DNA from: Sinotaia quadrata
Lineage: Eukaryota; Mollusca; Gastropoda; Architaenioglossa; Viviparidae
Assembly: GCA_028829895.1 (NCBI GenBank)
Contig: CM054179.1
Coordinates: forward strand, 109,595,375-109,659,374
Reading direction: 5' to 3'
Length of the DNA: 64,000 nucleotides
Below are positions 46,476 to 59,299 of the stretch, one piece after another. Made by a program: the position numbers and the translations under genes. How positions within the stretch are numbered: position 1 is the stretch's first letter; every line of letters starts with the position of its first letter. The notes beneath the pieces are model-generated. The model was not told where the DNA came from. It made no database searches and saw only the letters and a program-made list of their open reading frames with translations.

Positions 46476-46542
46476 AACAAACAAAATTCTAAACTATGAA
46501 CAAAAGGGTGCTAGACCAGGCAGCAGAGGAACGAAGGACCAA

Positions 46543-48378
46543 TTGGCAATTGATAAGGCAATAGTGACTGACAGCAAGAAACGAAGAACAAATCTTGCAA
46601 TGGCATGGATTGACTATGAAAAGGCCTATGACTCAGTCCCACATTCATGGATAATTGAAACATTAAAATTGTACAAAGTAGCGCCATCAATACAGAACCT
46701 AATTCAGGAGTCAATGAAAAACTGGAAAACCACCCTCACATGCAACAACACAAATATTGCAGACATAGCACTAAATTGTGGAATCTTCCAAGGTGATTCA
46801 CTATCGCCATTGCTGTTCTGCATTGCCCTGAATCCTCTAAGTCAAGTGATCCAGAAAACAGGGTTAGGATACAAAATGAAAGCAGGACAGGTTATCAGCC
46901 ATCTACTGTACATGGATGATCTCAAGTTATACGGTAAAAATGAACGTGACATCACATCACTGATCAATACTGTCAAGATCTGCAGTGAAGACATCAACAT
47001 GAAATTCGGCCTTGAGAAATGTGGACGAATTGTCATCCAGAAAGGCAAGGTCAAAACAACAGAGGGCCTGCAATTCGACATCGGAAAAATCAATGATGTT
47101 TCAATAGAAAATGGATATAAGTATCTTGGGATACTACAACATCAAGAAAATATGCAGAGAGAAGTGAAGTCCAAAGTTAAGAGAGAATATGAAAAACGTG
47201 TTAGACAAGTCCTGAAATCCAAGCTAAATGGGGCGAACAAAATACAAGCCCTTAATGCATACGCAATACCTGTAGTAAGCTACACTGGAGGTATCATAGA
47301 TTGGACAGCAAATGAAATAAATGAACTGGACAGGAAAAAAAGAAAACTACTCACAATACATAAAGCCTTACAACCCAAAGCAGACGTAGACAGACTCTAT
47401 GTATCTCGAAAAATGGGAGACCGAGGTCTCAAGAAAATTAAAAATGTCATTGAAGGAGAAGTCATTGGCCTTGTGGACTACATCTGGAATAACAATAAAG
47501 ATGATCCACTGATAGAATTAGTAAAAATGAGTGGACTATTCCAACCACCAGAAACAGACAAAGAAACATGGAAGAAAACAACGAGGCAAGAACTAGCACA
47601 TACCTGGAGACAGAAACCTCTACATGGCCAATATGTACGACAAGCAGACGAAATATCAACAAAGCAATCAACGTACAAATGGTTGAAAGAGGCAGGATTG
47701 AAAGCAGAAACAGAAGCACTCATAACAGCTGCACAAGATCAAGCACTCAACACCAAAGCACACAAAGCGAAAATCATGAAAATTTCAAATGATTCCAAAT
47801 GTAGAATTTGCAAATCCATGGATGAGACAACAGAACACATACTATCTGGATGTCAGGTTCTGGCTGGAACAGAATACACCAAACGACACAATGAAGTGGC
47901 AAAACAAATACATAGAAATCTGTGTGAGAACTATGGCATAAAAACCCCAGAAAGAGCATGGATGCATCAACCAGAAGCAGTCACCGAAACAGAAGAAGTC
48001 AAAATACTATGGGACTTCGAGATAAGAACAGACCGGGTGATTCCTGCAAGACGACCAGACATTGTAGTTCTCAATAAGGCCAACAGAACAGTAACAATTA
48101 TTGATGTCGCTGTTCCAAATGATAGAAACATAAAAACAAAAGAAAGAGAAAAAATAGAAAAATACCAAGACCTCAGATTAGAAATTCAGAGACTGTGGAA
48201 TGTAAAAGCAGAAGTGATACCAATAGTGATAGGAGCCTTGGGGAACATAACATCTGAATTGGAAGGCTACCTGAATAAACTCCCTGGAAACCACAGAATC
48301 GCTCCACTACTCAAAGCAGCGCTCCTCGGAAGTGCCCACATCCTCCGTAAAACCTTGGATCTCCCAGAATCTTGGTAA
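46543..48378 (+). CDS. Retrotransposon RT core, CCHC knuckle and endonuclease (611 codons)
   Basis: Motif A DYEKAYDS at about residue 23; motif [12 protein letters not shown]; motif C YMDD at 123-126; FGLEKC and GYKYLGI as later RT motifs; an RT thumb region; CRIC...H...C knuckle at about 420; restriction-like endonuclease [10 protein letters not shown]...[10 protein letters not shown]; stop after LDLPESW. The catalytic residues absent in copy B are all present. It is still not a complete protein: the true start lies upstream behind a frameshift and a 5' truncation. The 3' UTR after the stop is only about 55 nt. Confidence 0.85.
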   Translation: MAIDKAIVTDSKKRRTNLAMAWIDYEKAYDSVPHSWIIETLKLYKVAPSIQNLIQESMKNWKTTLTCNNTNIADIALNCGIFQGDSLSPLLFCIALNPLSQVIQKTGLGYKMKAGQVISHLLYMDDLKLYGKNERDITSLINTVKICSEDINMKFGLEKCGRIVIQKGKVKTTEGLQFDIGKINDVSIENGYKYLGILQHQENMQREVKSKVKREYEKRVRQVLKSKLNGANKIQALNAYAIPVVSYTGGIIDWTANEINELDRKKRKLLTIHKALQPKADVDRLYVSRKMGDRGLKKIKNVIEGEVIGLVDYIWNNNKDDPLIELVKMSGLFQPPETDKETWKKTTRQELAHTWRQKPLHGQYVRQADEISTKQSTYKWLKEAGLKAETEALITAAQDQALNTKAHKAKIMKISNDSKCRICKSMDETTEHILSGCQVLAGTEYTKRHNEVAKQIHRNLCENYGIKTPERAWMHQPEAVTETEEVKILWDFEIRTDRVIPARRPDIVVLNKANRTVTIIDVAVPNDRNIKTKEREKIEKYQDLRLEIQRLWNVKAEVIPIVIGALGNITSELEGYLNKLPGNHRIAPLLKAALLGSAHILRKTLDLPESW

Positions 48379-48449
48379 GATTCCGAGACCTTGGATCACA
48401 GCCGACAGTCAACAGAAGTCGTGGAAAGAGACTGAATAATAATAATAAT

Positions 48450-50640
48450 CAATAACTATGTGTCAAAAATACAGTGCCAAAAGCATATATGTGTACTATA
48501 AAAATGAATTAATCAAGCAGAAATAACATAAGTATATTTGTTATATAAAAAAGTAATGAACTGAAAACATTTGTAGATCCATTATCATAATCTTCTTTCT
48601 CCACATTTTCATTTTTTCTTTCTTCATCTATTGGGTTTTCCTTAATCTTTATACTTATGGAATTAATGTATTAGTTTCTGACTTAAGATTGATTCAGTTT
48701 AAATAATTTAAACCATGAACTGTCAAATTAAATCAACATGGATCAAAAGAATCATTTGCCTTGAGCAAGTTTAGTCCATGCCAGCACACGCACGTGCAGC
48801 AGTATTACATATTCTCTGATGCTAACGTGCCAGTCTCAGACTTAACGCAGGAACATCTAATATATTCCTTCCCAAATATCACAGCTAAAGACATTTTTAA
48901 AAGCTCTTTAGAATATTGCTCTTGTAATGTAAACTACATTTCTCAAGGCACTAAGACTAAATCTCTATTTAGAAATACCATTGAAGGCATTAATACTAAA
49001 TTTCCGTGTAGAAATACTTTTGAAGTTTGATTAATGCCAGCCAGTCTGTCATAACAGTGTTGAGCATCGTGAAACTGTATCATGCTGAATATCACAGACT
49101 CTTGTTAATGAAGTGATCTGTGTTTGGATTACTAAACTAGGCTAGGGAGCTCCACTGTGAAATCGGCTACTAAAATAAAGCGAGATACTTTACATTGAAA
49201 TCGTCTACTGAAATTACTGAAAAGGGTAGCTTTACAGTGAAAGATATATGGAGAGATAAAACTTCTGGCAGACCTTGAGTCAGTAAAACGTGTTCTCGAA
49301 AAGTCTCTATTACTGGTATTAGTAAGTGTATAACCAGAAATGCAATCCGGCTATATTATAATTATTTTGTATAGATTTAATTATAATGCATGGTTTATCT
49401 GACTTAATTTTAATAAGGTCAAAACTGAATAGAATAATTGTGATAAGACCATTGTTATAAGGAAGAATGGCATGCTAAATTGAAGAGTTGCATTATACAG
49501 TTCGAGAAGGGTTATGTAAGATAGCTCACGGAGGAACACTGATTAAATAACTGCACACATCGCAGGATGGAGGGACGGAACATGATGCGCCTATTGGGGA
49601 TGCTCTAGAGACCACGCCTTAGAAAGGTCAGTCTTTAAAATGCAGCAACTTAACCGTGACTATTAGACGAAAGGGGGAACAATGAATCAAATTATGTCTC
49701 AAAGACAGACGCTCGATTTTCGTGCGCATTAGTCAGTGCGACCACAGAAAAACTCTAACTTGCTTAAATAGTCACTCTCGACTAAAATTAAATCACTCTA
49801 AGAAAATGGAAGCCCATATTAAGACTTTATATGGTTAAGAAAGCAATAGAGAGGTACGCCTGGTTTAGTAATCACTATCTTGTAACAATGATTTTCTTTG
49901 AACAGATTTTTATCACATTTATTGAATTCTATTTTCATTCTTGTAGAAATGGTTTTGTTAACTTGAATGATTGAAACATGTAATTATATTTGCGATGTTA
50001 AAGAATTAAAATGAACAAGTAGTAAAGAAATTTGATATGAGAACCGAGAATAAGATTACAGACTTTAGAACTTTGTAAACATAAGCTCTGATGTACGCAA
50101 ACACCATTATGCATGTTACAGCTTCAAAAGTATCTGGTCACTTGATAACCACCAGTCTGCTATGACAAGTTTACAGTTGGCCTACCCTAAGACAATGGAG
50201 ATGAACCATAAGCAGTGATTTCTCATCAGGACCCTGATTCATATTTGACAGAGGTAGAGAAACGCCGCGTTACTGATGCGTATTACATAAACAGGGAAGT
50301 TTAGGACGAAGAGTATTTCAAAACCAGGAAGGTGCTTTGTTGGGGAGACCAGCATCAGTGATGAAAATTCATGCGTGTCAAGGCATGTACTTGTCAACGT
50401 GAGGACAGGTCTGAGAGAAACGTGCATATCAACTACAAAGTGAGTGGCTAGCATCTAAAGCTAGACTCAACTTTGATTAAGTGTTGTGTTCATTGCACCA
50501 GGAGTGGGAATATAAGCAGGATAGCTTATTATTTGAAGATCGTGCAAAGTGACTATGTACTGTACAATTATATTTGTGTCAAGAACTGTGACTGTTTTGA
50601 GAATGATTTACCCTGGAACAATACTAGTGTGCATACAGAA
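48450..50640. other. Intron, nothing recognised
   Basis: Frames at 48761-49030 and 50239-50454 lack domains. No repeats were matched. Confidence 0.4.
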
Positions 50641-51140
50641 CTGTTTTGAGGCTTGGCATCAGTATCCATAATTCTTTGCTAGCCAGTCAGCTCGACTTCT
50701 AGAGACAGAGACCACCACACACAGAAACAAACCAGGTGAATTGTACATATGCTTGTTCAACGTGTCTGTATTGTATTCTCTGATTATTGTAAATTTCTAA
50801 TATCCTTATTTTCTTCTTTTTAGAGTCCTTGTAGTGACTGAGTATTGATGACATATGTTTTCTGATTGTTTAAGTTCCTATAGTAATTGCTCTATGGAAT
50901 TAATTAATGACCATCTTTTCGAATTGATAAGCTTATTGTTATAAGCATTTGAGAGATTTGCAATCTCTGTATTATAGCCTTGTGTGATTGATCATATTAT
51001 TGTAAATTGCAACTTGATTCTTATTTATTATTTTTCTTTTAATAAATTGGTAAATTTTACCTATCCACTTTCGTTAATTCTAAGGGAGGTAAGTGTGCAG
51101 GGTAACGGATAGGTGCTATGCCAATGACTTAATAACTGAT
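50640..51140 (+). repeat. Dispersed repeat, pair of 14440-15110
   Basis: Shared start 'gccagc/gccagtcag', 'accaggtgaattgta', and end around 'ctatccactttcgtt'. Confidence 0.6.
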
Positions 51141-51149
51141 GACAAGATG

Positions 51150-52730
51150 ACCACACACATTTTGCTCTATTAATAAATAATATGTTTGACATAAGCCTTT
51201 GAAAGAAAGAAATGTTAACATGTTCCAAATAAAACATAGCATATAACATCCTAATAAGACCTAACCATTGTTACAATACAAGGACGTTTTACCTTATGCA
51301 GCCAAGGCTTTTGCTCTCATATACGACCCACTAGGGAAGGACTTCCAGTTGCCACTCAAAATTTCAGAAAAGAGTGCTGGCAAAATCCACTATTCCCCTT
51401 TTATCACCCTTAAAATCACACCTGCGTCTGTTAGACACGCTTTCGATCTGACCAATTACTTAGCGCTAATACGATTATAGATTTCTAACAGCTTCTAAAC
51501 GCACGCGCCCATCTTGTTAACAACACTTTCCATTGTATACCAAAACATACACACGCACCGCAAAATAATCTCCAGCTAGTTTATTGGCCATTTATCACGC
51601 AACTTAAACAACAAACACTCGATCACCTATCTGCTGTAAATATCAAACACAGGTCAGTAAATCTACCGCCATGCACGACTCATTCATTCAGGACCTCACT
51701 TCTAAAACAAACATGATGCAATACACACACGTCATTCAAAGTACAATAACATTCAATTTAAATGCAACAATGACAATTTATATAAAATATAAGGGAAAAT
51801 TCCCCATCATACAACAACCTACTGGCACGTTTATCATGGTAGTCCTGTCTGGAGTGTTACCATTAAACATACAAATTTGTCTTGTTTACCTCGCTCAACA
51901 GATGCAATACACACTGAGGATGATTCATTATTTTCTTTTAAAGTGAACGATATTTAACAAAATTCAACTAACATCTAACATAAATTCTTCACTTAAATAA
52001 GCACAAACCTAGACTATTTTATAATAAAAGGACTGCCATCAGCTGCGTGTTTAAATAGCTCTGTAATCAATGATTATAATTCGTAGCGTAACTGCATGTT
52101 GTCGTTCATTATATGTTATACTTCATTATAGAGGCGATATAATGTTTATTTCTGAACTGTAGGCTAGAACAATAGGTTGTCGTCCCACAGGTTTTAGTAA
52201 GCGTAAAAGTATTTTTTTATATATATTCACAATTCTTGAATAATATTTATATTTATTAATATGTTGTAACACGCTTGGATGAAAAAGACAAGTTTATGTC
52301 TAGTACATAACTCTTAGGCAACACATCCGTTATTGAATAAATACACATTTACAGAATATGATTCGGATGTTTAATTAGAGACAATTTCCTTTTAATATAG
52401 ACTCCCAGCAAGTAATGTATTGCAACATTTTTTTGTTAATAGTTGTTATATATTGGTAAACATTGCACTTTATGTATGAAAGACTCTGAGACATTTTGTT
52501 TAAACTGAGAATAGGAAGGACATGTGCTTTAGGTGTATACAAATAACTAAATTGTATGCAGTACAAGAAAGAAAAATAGATATAAGAAAGGTAGATGAAA
52601 GAAAACGTTTTCCACAGTTTAGTTAGGTTGAGGTTGAGTTTCATGCGTGACCTAGTTTTGTCCAATAATACAAAACAAAACATACCGATATTGCACTTGA
52701 ATAATATCACACAAATATTACCAAGCACAC
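51150..52730. other. Intron, nothing recognised
   Basis: Frames of 70 and 91 codons (51268-51480, 51671-51946) have no recognisable motif or splice partner. Confidence 0.4.
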
Positions 52731-52734
52731 TCAC

Positions 52735-52938
52735 GTGTTTGTGCCTTGCAAATACAATTCTTCTTGGCCTCCATCTCACGCTCGGAATTGCTATCACAAG
52801 TATTGTCGTTCCATTTACCATTCCGCGAATACATTTCGGCACAGTCCTCCTCGCCATTGGCATGGTTCGGCTCACCAGAATCCCAGTTTGTAAAATTAGT
52901 GAGAGACCCATCAGTCCAAGCAAATCCATTTAAAGTGC
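52735..52938 (-). CDS. Receptor gene: C-type lectin domain, exon 3 of 3
   Basis: The minus strand shows acceptor TGTATTCCAAG, 204 nt, donor GTGAGT. It enters with one base from exon 2 (GGC, Gly) and leaves in phase 1. Encodes GTLNGFAWTDGSLTNFTNWD, then SGEPNHANGEEDCAEMY, NGKWNDNTCDS, and KKNCICKAQ. It holds the EPN sugar-specificity tripeptide and WND, both part of the Ca2+-dependent site of mannose-type lectin domains, plus the conserved cysteines. It is followed in transcript order by the 37.9-kb Ig exon. Binding of a mannose-type ligand is expected from the family, not shown. Confidence 0.9.
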
Positions 52939-53107
52939 CTTGGAATACAGAAGCACACAAACTAGCGAAAAGAGGTCATGAAACGACAGGAAAGATAACA
53001 GCAAGAATAAAATATAATAATCAGAACCTTATACAGAATGGAAATTGGTAAGTATGGAGCACATTTCTATTAAAATAATTTAAGAAACGACTTAATGTTT
53101 GCATACA

Positions 53108-54710
53108 ATACACTCATTCATTTTATGATGAAGAAATCAAACTTTGATTTTATACCAGATCATACTTCACCCGGGTTAACAAGGTCCGCACTATTGATGT
53201 TTCAGGGTGTTCTAGTGAAACATGGGAATCTGGAACACTAGCGAAAACTCGGAGAGGATGGACCTGATAGGGAAACACAATTAATGGTCACTATCAAACC
53301 AGGCCAGAGTAAGAATAAAAGATGTACGAACTCTGGCTCAAAAACTTTCCAGGTTATATTATCAGTGACGAGCGGTTCTTGGATCAGAGGAAATCGATCA
53401 TGCAAAATCGACTTCTTATAGCATTGGAACTACAAAAGATAGAACAGCTACAAACAAATATCCCAACACTAGGCACTGAAATAGAAGACAACATCACAAC
53501 AGACAAACCCAGTTGACGACCACATTAGAGAAATAACCAAAAATGTTCTAACTAAAGAACAACGATGCATGTTAGAAGACAAAATGTTGCATGGGCAACA
53601 AAAGATCACATATAGGCAGAGCCTCAACAAGAATGCTGCAAAACAACAGAACTGTAACATCAGCAATTTATGCTGCAAGTAAAGTAGCAAGTAATATCCT
53701 AACAAAGTATATCACAGGAGCCAAAAGTCTACTATACGCCACTGAAAAAATAAATGAAAACCTACAATGCCAGCCAAAGCACAAACAACGAAACCATCAG
53801 TGCCAAACATAAAATAAAATAGAATGCACTAGGAAGTAAAACAAGCCAAAACAGTATATGGAATAATATCAAAGGTAAGCCACTGAAGTAGTAAAGATGA
53901 GAAGATTATACACCCCACAAGAATACAAAGAAACATGGAAGAAACCATGGGGCATTAGCAAATATTCGGAACCCAAATCCTTTCCATGGCTAGAATGTGC
54001 GACAAGAAGATTAAACATCAATAAGAAAATCAACATACAATTGGTTGAAAGAAGCAGGTTTGAAAGTAGAAACATGAGCACTTATAATAGCTGCTCTATA
54101 TCAAGCACTAAACACGAAATCACATAAATCAATATTGAAAAATCTCAAATGACTCCAAATGCATACTTCAAAATCATGGATGAAAACCGCAGAACATATA
54201 CTATCTGAATCTCAGTTTCTGAATGGAACAGAATACAGAAAGCATACAACAAATTGCAAACAATCGTACATAGCAATCTATGTGAGAACCAGGGGGTAAC
54301 AACCCGAGACAGAGTATGGATGCACCAATCAGAAGCAGTCAAAATATGATGAGTCTCGAGATAAGATCCAGCGATTCTTGCGCGAAGACCAGACATTTAG
54401 TTCTCAATAAATCTAACAAAACAGCCGCAATAATTGCTGTCGCTATTACAAGTGATAGAAACAATAAAACAACAGAAAGATAAAAAATACAAAAGTACCA
54501 GTATCTCAGATTAGAAATTTAGACTGTATAATATAAAAGCAAAATAATATCTACAGAACATAGCATCTAATATGGAATGATATCTAAGTAAACTACCTGG
54601 AAAGCACAGACGTGGGCAACTACTAAAATCAGCACACATAGGAAGTGCACCCATCGTTGGATCTCTCAGAATCTTGGTAAGATTCTTGTGAAGAATAATA
54701 ATAATTTCAA
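53108..54710 (+). mobile_element. R4/Dong-like retrotransposon, decayed copy F with RT deleted
   Basis: Begins at codons for the N-terminus (KSNFDFIPDHTSPGLTRS) and covers the Myb-like and linker regions with many stops to about 53880. It then jumps to the ETWKKP region and runs through a broken knuckle and endonuclease to the 3' end, followed by AATAATAAT at about 54690. The RT core is missing. Confidence 0.75.
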
Positions 54711-54906
54711 CAAGCCATTAATAACATATTTATTATTTCTTTAAATGTTGTTTTCGGAAAGTTTTGCATGTTGATCAATAATTAATTAACATTATGTGTG
54801 TGAATATTTCTGTATAATTTTACTATTGTTCCTTTTAATCTTTTTTAGTGTTTGGACACACAAAATAATGTCTACTTCTAGACATATAATATTTTTCTCC
54901 ACTTAC

Positions 54907-55022
54907 CTCCGGGCTGTCGCTTAAGGCCAATCCAGACGTCTTGCGATTTATCTTTAATCATGCTAAAAATAAAATTTTGTTCACGATCGCTGTGAATGCT
55001 CACAAGACCCATGTTCATTTGC
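54907..55022 (-). CDS. Receptor gene: C-type lectin domain, exon 2 of 3
   Basis: The minus strand shows acceptor CATTTAACAG, 116 nt, donor GTAAGT. Entered with two bases from exon 1 (AGG, Arg) and left with one base for exon 3. Encodes QMNMGLVSIHSDREQNFIFS then MIKDKSQDVWIGLKRQPG. The pattern L-V-S-I-x-S-x-x-E-x-x-F followed by W-I-G-L is diagnostic of the lectin fold. No other reading frame fits both flanking exons. Confidence 0.9.
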
Positions 55023-55080
55023 CTGTTAAATGATAATCAGTGAGAAAGAATTATCTGCATTCATTAATTTCATAATATTT

Positions 55081-55250
55081 TTTCCACGAATTTTGCTGAT
55101 TGTCGGTTGTGAACCAAAGTCAGCAGAGGTCGTGGAAAGAGGTTAAATAATAATAATGGTGATTCTGCGGATTCCAGGTACGTTATTAAGAGAACATAAC
55201 ATCTCAGTTGGAAAACTATCTGAATAGACAACCTGGAAACCACAGATTTC
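55081..55250. mobile_element. Back-to-back R4/Dong-like tail fragments
   Basis: An antisense 3' tail (55081-55120) is joined to a sense 3' tail (55122-55145) ending in AATAATAAT, then another short sense fragment (55164-55250). Junctions look rearranged rather than simple insertions. Confidence 0.6.
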
Positions 55251-55257
55251 CACAATA

Positions 55258-56727
55258 CGTGGCACACATAGTACCACCTTGGAAGAAAAGAAGATAAAAG
55301 AAAATAGAGTGTACTAGAAGAGAAATAAGCCAAATGACAGCAGCACAAAATAAGGGAAAACTGAAAGGCCTATGGTTCAGTTCATTCATGGACAATTGAA
55401 ACATTAAAAATGTACAAAATAGCGCTATCAATAGAGATCCTAATTCAGTAGTCAATGAAAAACTGGAAAAACACCCTCACGTGCAACAACACAGATATTG
55501 CAGACATAAAAATAAACTGTGGAATCATTCAAGTTAATTCATTATCACCACTTCTTTTCTGCATTGCACTAAATGCTCTCAGTCAAGTGATCCAGAATAT
55601 AGGATTAAGATACAAAATGAAAGCTGGACAGGTTATCAGCCATTTACTATACATGGACGATCTCAAGATCTACGGTAAAAATGAATGTGAGAATACATCG
55701 CTGATAAATACTGTCAAGATATGCAGTGAGGACATTAACATGAAATTCGGTCTTGAGAAATGTGGAAGAATTATCATCCAGAAAGGCAAGATAAAAATAG
55801 CAGAGGGCCTACAATCCAACATCGGAAAAATCAACGATGTTTCAATGGAAAAGGGATATAAATACCCGGGGATACTACAACATTCAAGAAAATATGCAAA
55901 TAGGAATGAAGTCCGAAGTTAAGAGCAAGTAAGAAAAACGGATTAGACAAGTCTTGAAGTCTTAAATGGGGCGAACAAAATACAAGCATTTAACGCATAC
56001 GCAATACGTGTAGTGAGCTACACTGCAGGTATCATAGATTGGAGAGCAAATTATATACATGAACTAGACAGAAAAAGAAGAAAACTACTCGCAATACATA
56101 AAGCCTTATACCCAAAAGCAGACGTAGACAGGCTGTATACATCTCGAAAAATGGGAGGCCGAGGTCTCACGAAAATCAAACATGTCATTGAAGGAGAAGT
56201 CATTGATCTTATGGACGATATCTGGAATAACAACAAAGACGATCCACTGATAAGAGGCAGTAAAATTTAATGAGCTATACCATCCCACAGACACAGAAAC
56301 ATGGAAGAAATCAATGAAACAAGTACTAGCACATACCTGGAGTCCAAAACATCCCCATGGCTAGTAATCACGATAAGCCAGTGAAATACCAACAGTACAA
56401 TAAAAGTACAAATGAATGAAAGAGTCGGGATTGACAACATAAACACTCAAAACAAAAGCACAAGATCAAGCACTCAACACGAAATCAGACAAATCAAAAG
56501 TCATGAAAAACTCAAATGATTCCAAACGTAGACTCTTTATAAATCCTTGGATGAAACAACATATCACATACTATCTGGATGTCAGATTCAGGTTTGGAAT
56601 ATAATACACCAAACGACACAACGAAGTGGCTAAACAAATATATAGAAATATGTGTGAAAAGTATGGCATAAAAAACCAGAAAGAGCATAGATGCATCAAC
56701 CAGAAGCAGTCACCGAAACAGAAAAAG
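55258..56727 (+). mobile_element. R4/Dong-like retrotransposon, decayed copy G
   Basis: Starts at PPWKK/ECTRREISQMTAAQNKGKLK codons, skips to the motif A downstream region (HSWTIETLKMYK), and keeps [13 protein letters not shown]. Motif B is altered to QVNSLSP, and several stops follow. It breaks off inside the endonuclease region at about 56727, where copy H begins. Confidence 0.75.
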
Positions 56728-58071
56728 AACAACAGAGGGCCTGCAATTCGACATCGGAAAAATCAACGATTTTCATTGGAAAAGGGATATAAGTATCTTG
56801 GGATACTACAGCAGGGAGAAGTGAAGTCCAAAGTTAAGAGAGAATATGAAAAACGTGTTAGACAAGTCATGAAGTCCAAGCTAAATGGGGCGAACAAAAT
56901 ACAAGCCCTTAATGTATACGCAATACCTATAGTAAGCTACACTGGAGGTATCATAGATTGTAGAGCAAATAAAATGAATGAATTGGACAGAAAAAAAGAA
57001 AACTACTCACAATACATAAAGCCTTATACCCAAAAGCAGGCGTAGACAGGCTCTCTACATCTCACAAAATGGAAGGCCGAGGTCTAAAAAAATCAAACAT
57101 GTCATTGAAGAAGTCAGTGGCCTTGTGGACTACATCTGGAATAACAACAAAGATGATCCACTGATAGAAGCAGTAAAGATGAGTGGAATATTTCACCCCC
57201 CAGAAGCAGACAAAGAAACATGGAAGAAAACAACGAAGCAAGAACTAGCACATACCTGGAGACAGAAACATCTGCATGGCCAGTATGTACGACAATCCGA
57301 CGAAATATCAAGAAAGCAATCAACGTACAAATAGTTGAAAGATGCAGGATTGAAAGCAGAAACAGAAGCACCCATTACAGCTGTACAAGATCAAGCACTC
57401 AACACCAAATCACATAAAACGAAAGTCATGAAAATTTCAAATGATTCCAAATGTAGACTCTACAAATCCATGGATGAGACAACAGAACATACTATCTGGA
57501 TGTCAGGTTCTGGCTGGAATAGAATACACCAAACGACACAATGAAGTGGCAAAAACACATACATAGAAATCTGTGTGAACTATGGCATAAAAACTCCAGA
57601 AAGAGCATGGATGCATCAACCAGAAGCAGTCACCGAAACAGAAGAAGTCAAAATACTGTGGGACTTTGAGATAAGAACGGACCGAGTGATTCCTGCACGA
57701 AGACCAGACATTGTAGTTCTCAATAAGTCCAACAGAACAGTAACAATGATTGATGTCGCTGTTCCAAGTGATAGAAACATAAAAACAAAAAATAAAGAGA
57801 AAAAAAACTGAAAAATACTAAGACCTCATGTTAGAAATTCAGAGACAGTGGTCAAAAATCAGAAGTGATACATATAGTGATAGGAGCCTTGGGGAACATA
57901 ACATCTGAATTGGAAGGCTACCTGGAAACCACAGACTCGCTCCACTACTCAAAGCAGTTCCTCGGAAGTGCCCACATCCTCCGTAAAACCTTGGATCTCC
58001 CAGAATCTTGGTAAGATTCCGAGACCTTGGATCACAACCGACAGTCAAACAGAAGTCGTGGAAAGAGTTTA
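56727..58071 (+). mobile_element. R4/Dong-like retrotransposon, decayed copy H
   Basis: Begins within the RT region ([21 protein letters not shown]), then thumb, knuckle ([13 protein letters not shown], first Cys pair spoiled by C to Y), and endonuclease [10 protein letters not shown]...MIDVAVPSD, with frameshifts. Ends GAGTTTAATAATAG. Confidence 0.75.
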
Positions 58072-58079
58072 ATAATAGC

Positions 58080-59095
58080 AATACTACTACTACTACAATT
58101 TAAAAGTAGAACTACGTGGCGCTATTGACTACTTGAACATACACTGTCTGTTTAATAACTAAAACATATTCGTCCTTATCACCAACGGCCAGTGTTTTAA
58201 AATAGTCTATGATTATATCCGTTATATATACTTCTTATGGGCAGATGTTGGAATAGACGACCCCACCCTGCACGAGTCCCCTGAAGCAATTCTTCAACGA
58301 TAGAGATGTCAACTAAATTGCTTTTGTAGTGTTGGTGAGGTGGAGGTAGACGGGTGGGGAGGAGGGAGCAAAGCCAAATATATCAAAGTTTTATTAACTA
58401 TAATTTATTTTAGATATATCATTTCCCCCCCTAAAAGCTACATTTAAAAAATATAAGAGAACAAATGTAAATTTTAAAGGTATATTAATATTTTTGAAAT
58501 TAACAATTTGTTTAGAGGGTGGGGTTGTATAACAAATCTCCTGACAATAAAGCGTCCAATGGATAATTTAAAGAATTTGGGGTTTTGTTGTTTATGTATC
58601 GTTAAACCAGTTTGCCAATTTTTATAAAATTAAAACCATGGCTGCAAAGGAAATGACTTACACATTTCTTTCAGTCACAAAAACTTGATCTCGAAATCAC
58701 GTTTTCAGGTGTGGGTACCTATCTTAAAGGTTCATAGCATTTACACTAACTGTCTGATAATATAATCTAACGGTTTTCTCCATTGAATGCAGCATTTCAC
58801 CTACTACTAGAATATACTAATAACTTAAAATCGACCTGAAGGACATTAAACTCATTCCGTGGTGTATCGACATATTTCATAAATAAATTATTGCTGACCC
58901 TTTATTTATTGCTCTTTTAAAGGAAACATTTGGGATATTAAACGGAATAAATTATGTTTATAAAATTATAAATAAACATCTAACATCTAACATCTTTAAA
59001 AAAATAATTTACCTAAACTCATTTTGTAAGATGTTATATTTGTAAAGGAATATAAAACTACGAACGCATGATACATTTACTTGGAGGATTTTAAC
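58080..59095. other. Intron, nothing recognised
   Basis: AT-rich with short G-rich and C-rich patches (58330-58370, 58425-58435). No supported feature. Confidence 0.4.
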
Positions 59096-59100
59096 TTTAC

Positions 59101-59227
59101 CTGCATGTGTTGAATGTTTCGGCCCATGTCTTTCGATTTGTAAATTCTGTAAAGTAGCAGTTGTCTTCATTCTGTATCCAGTTGCTTTGTTTACAGTATC
59201 CATATTTATTTCGAAGCACTGTAGAGC
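59101..59227 (-). CDS. Receptor gene: C-type lectin domain, exon 1 of 3
   Basis: The minus strand shows acceptor CGTTTACAG, 127 nt, donor GTAAAG. Entered in phase 1, left two bases into a codon. Encodes (C)STVLRNKYGYCKQSNWIQ then NEDNCYFTEFTNRKTWAETF and NTC. The N-C-Y-F...T-W-x-x-A/T...C arrangement is the start of a long-form C-type lectin domain with the extra N-terminal cysteine (YCKQS). Joins exon 2 in frame. Confidence 0.9.
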
Positions 59228-59299
59228 CTGTAAACGAATGGGCATAAAAATCAATTTAGAATTTCAAATTATTAAAACCCTAACACGTCCATGGCACAA

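Larger units (their letters stand above)
46001..48434 (+). mobile_element. R4/Dong-like retrotransposon, 5'-truncated copy E
   Basis: A 2.4-kb plus-strand copy starting inside the coding region before the RT domain and ending GACTGA before AATAATAATAAT. It is the best-preserved RT/endonuclease copy in the window. It lacks the N-terminal third and carries a 2-nt deletion near 46470 that splits its frame. Confidence 0.85.
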
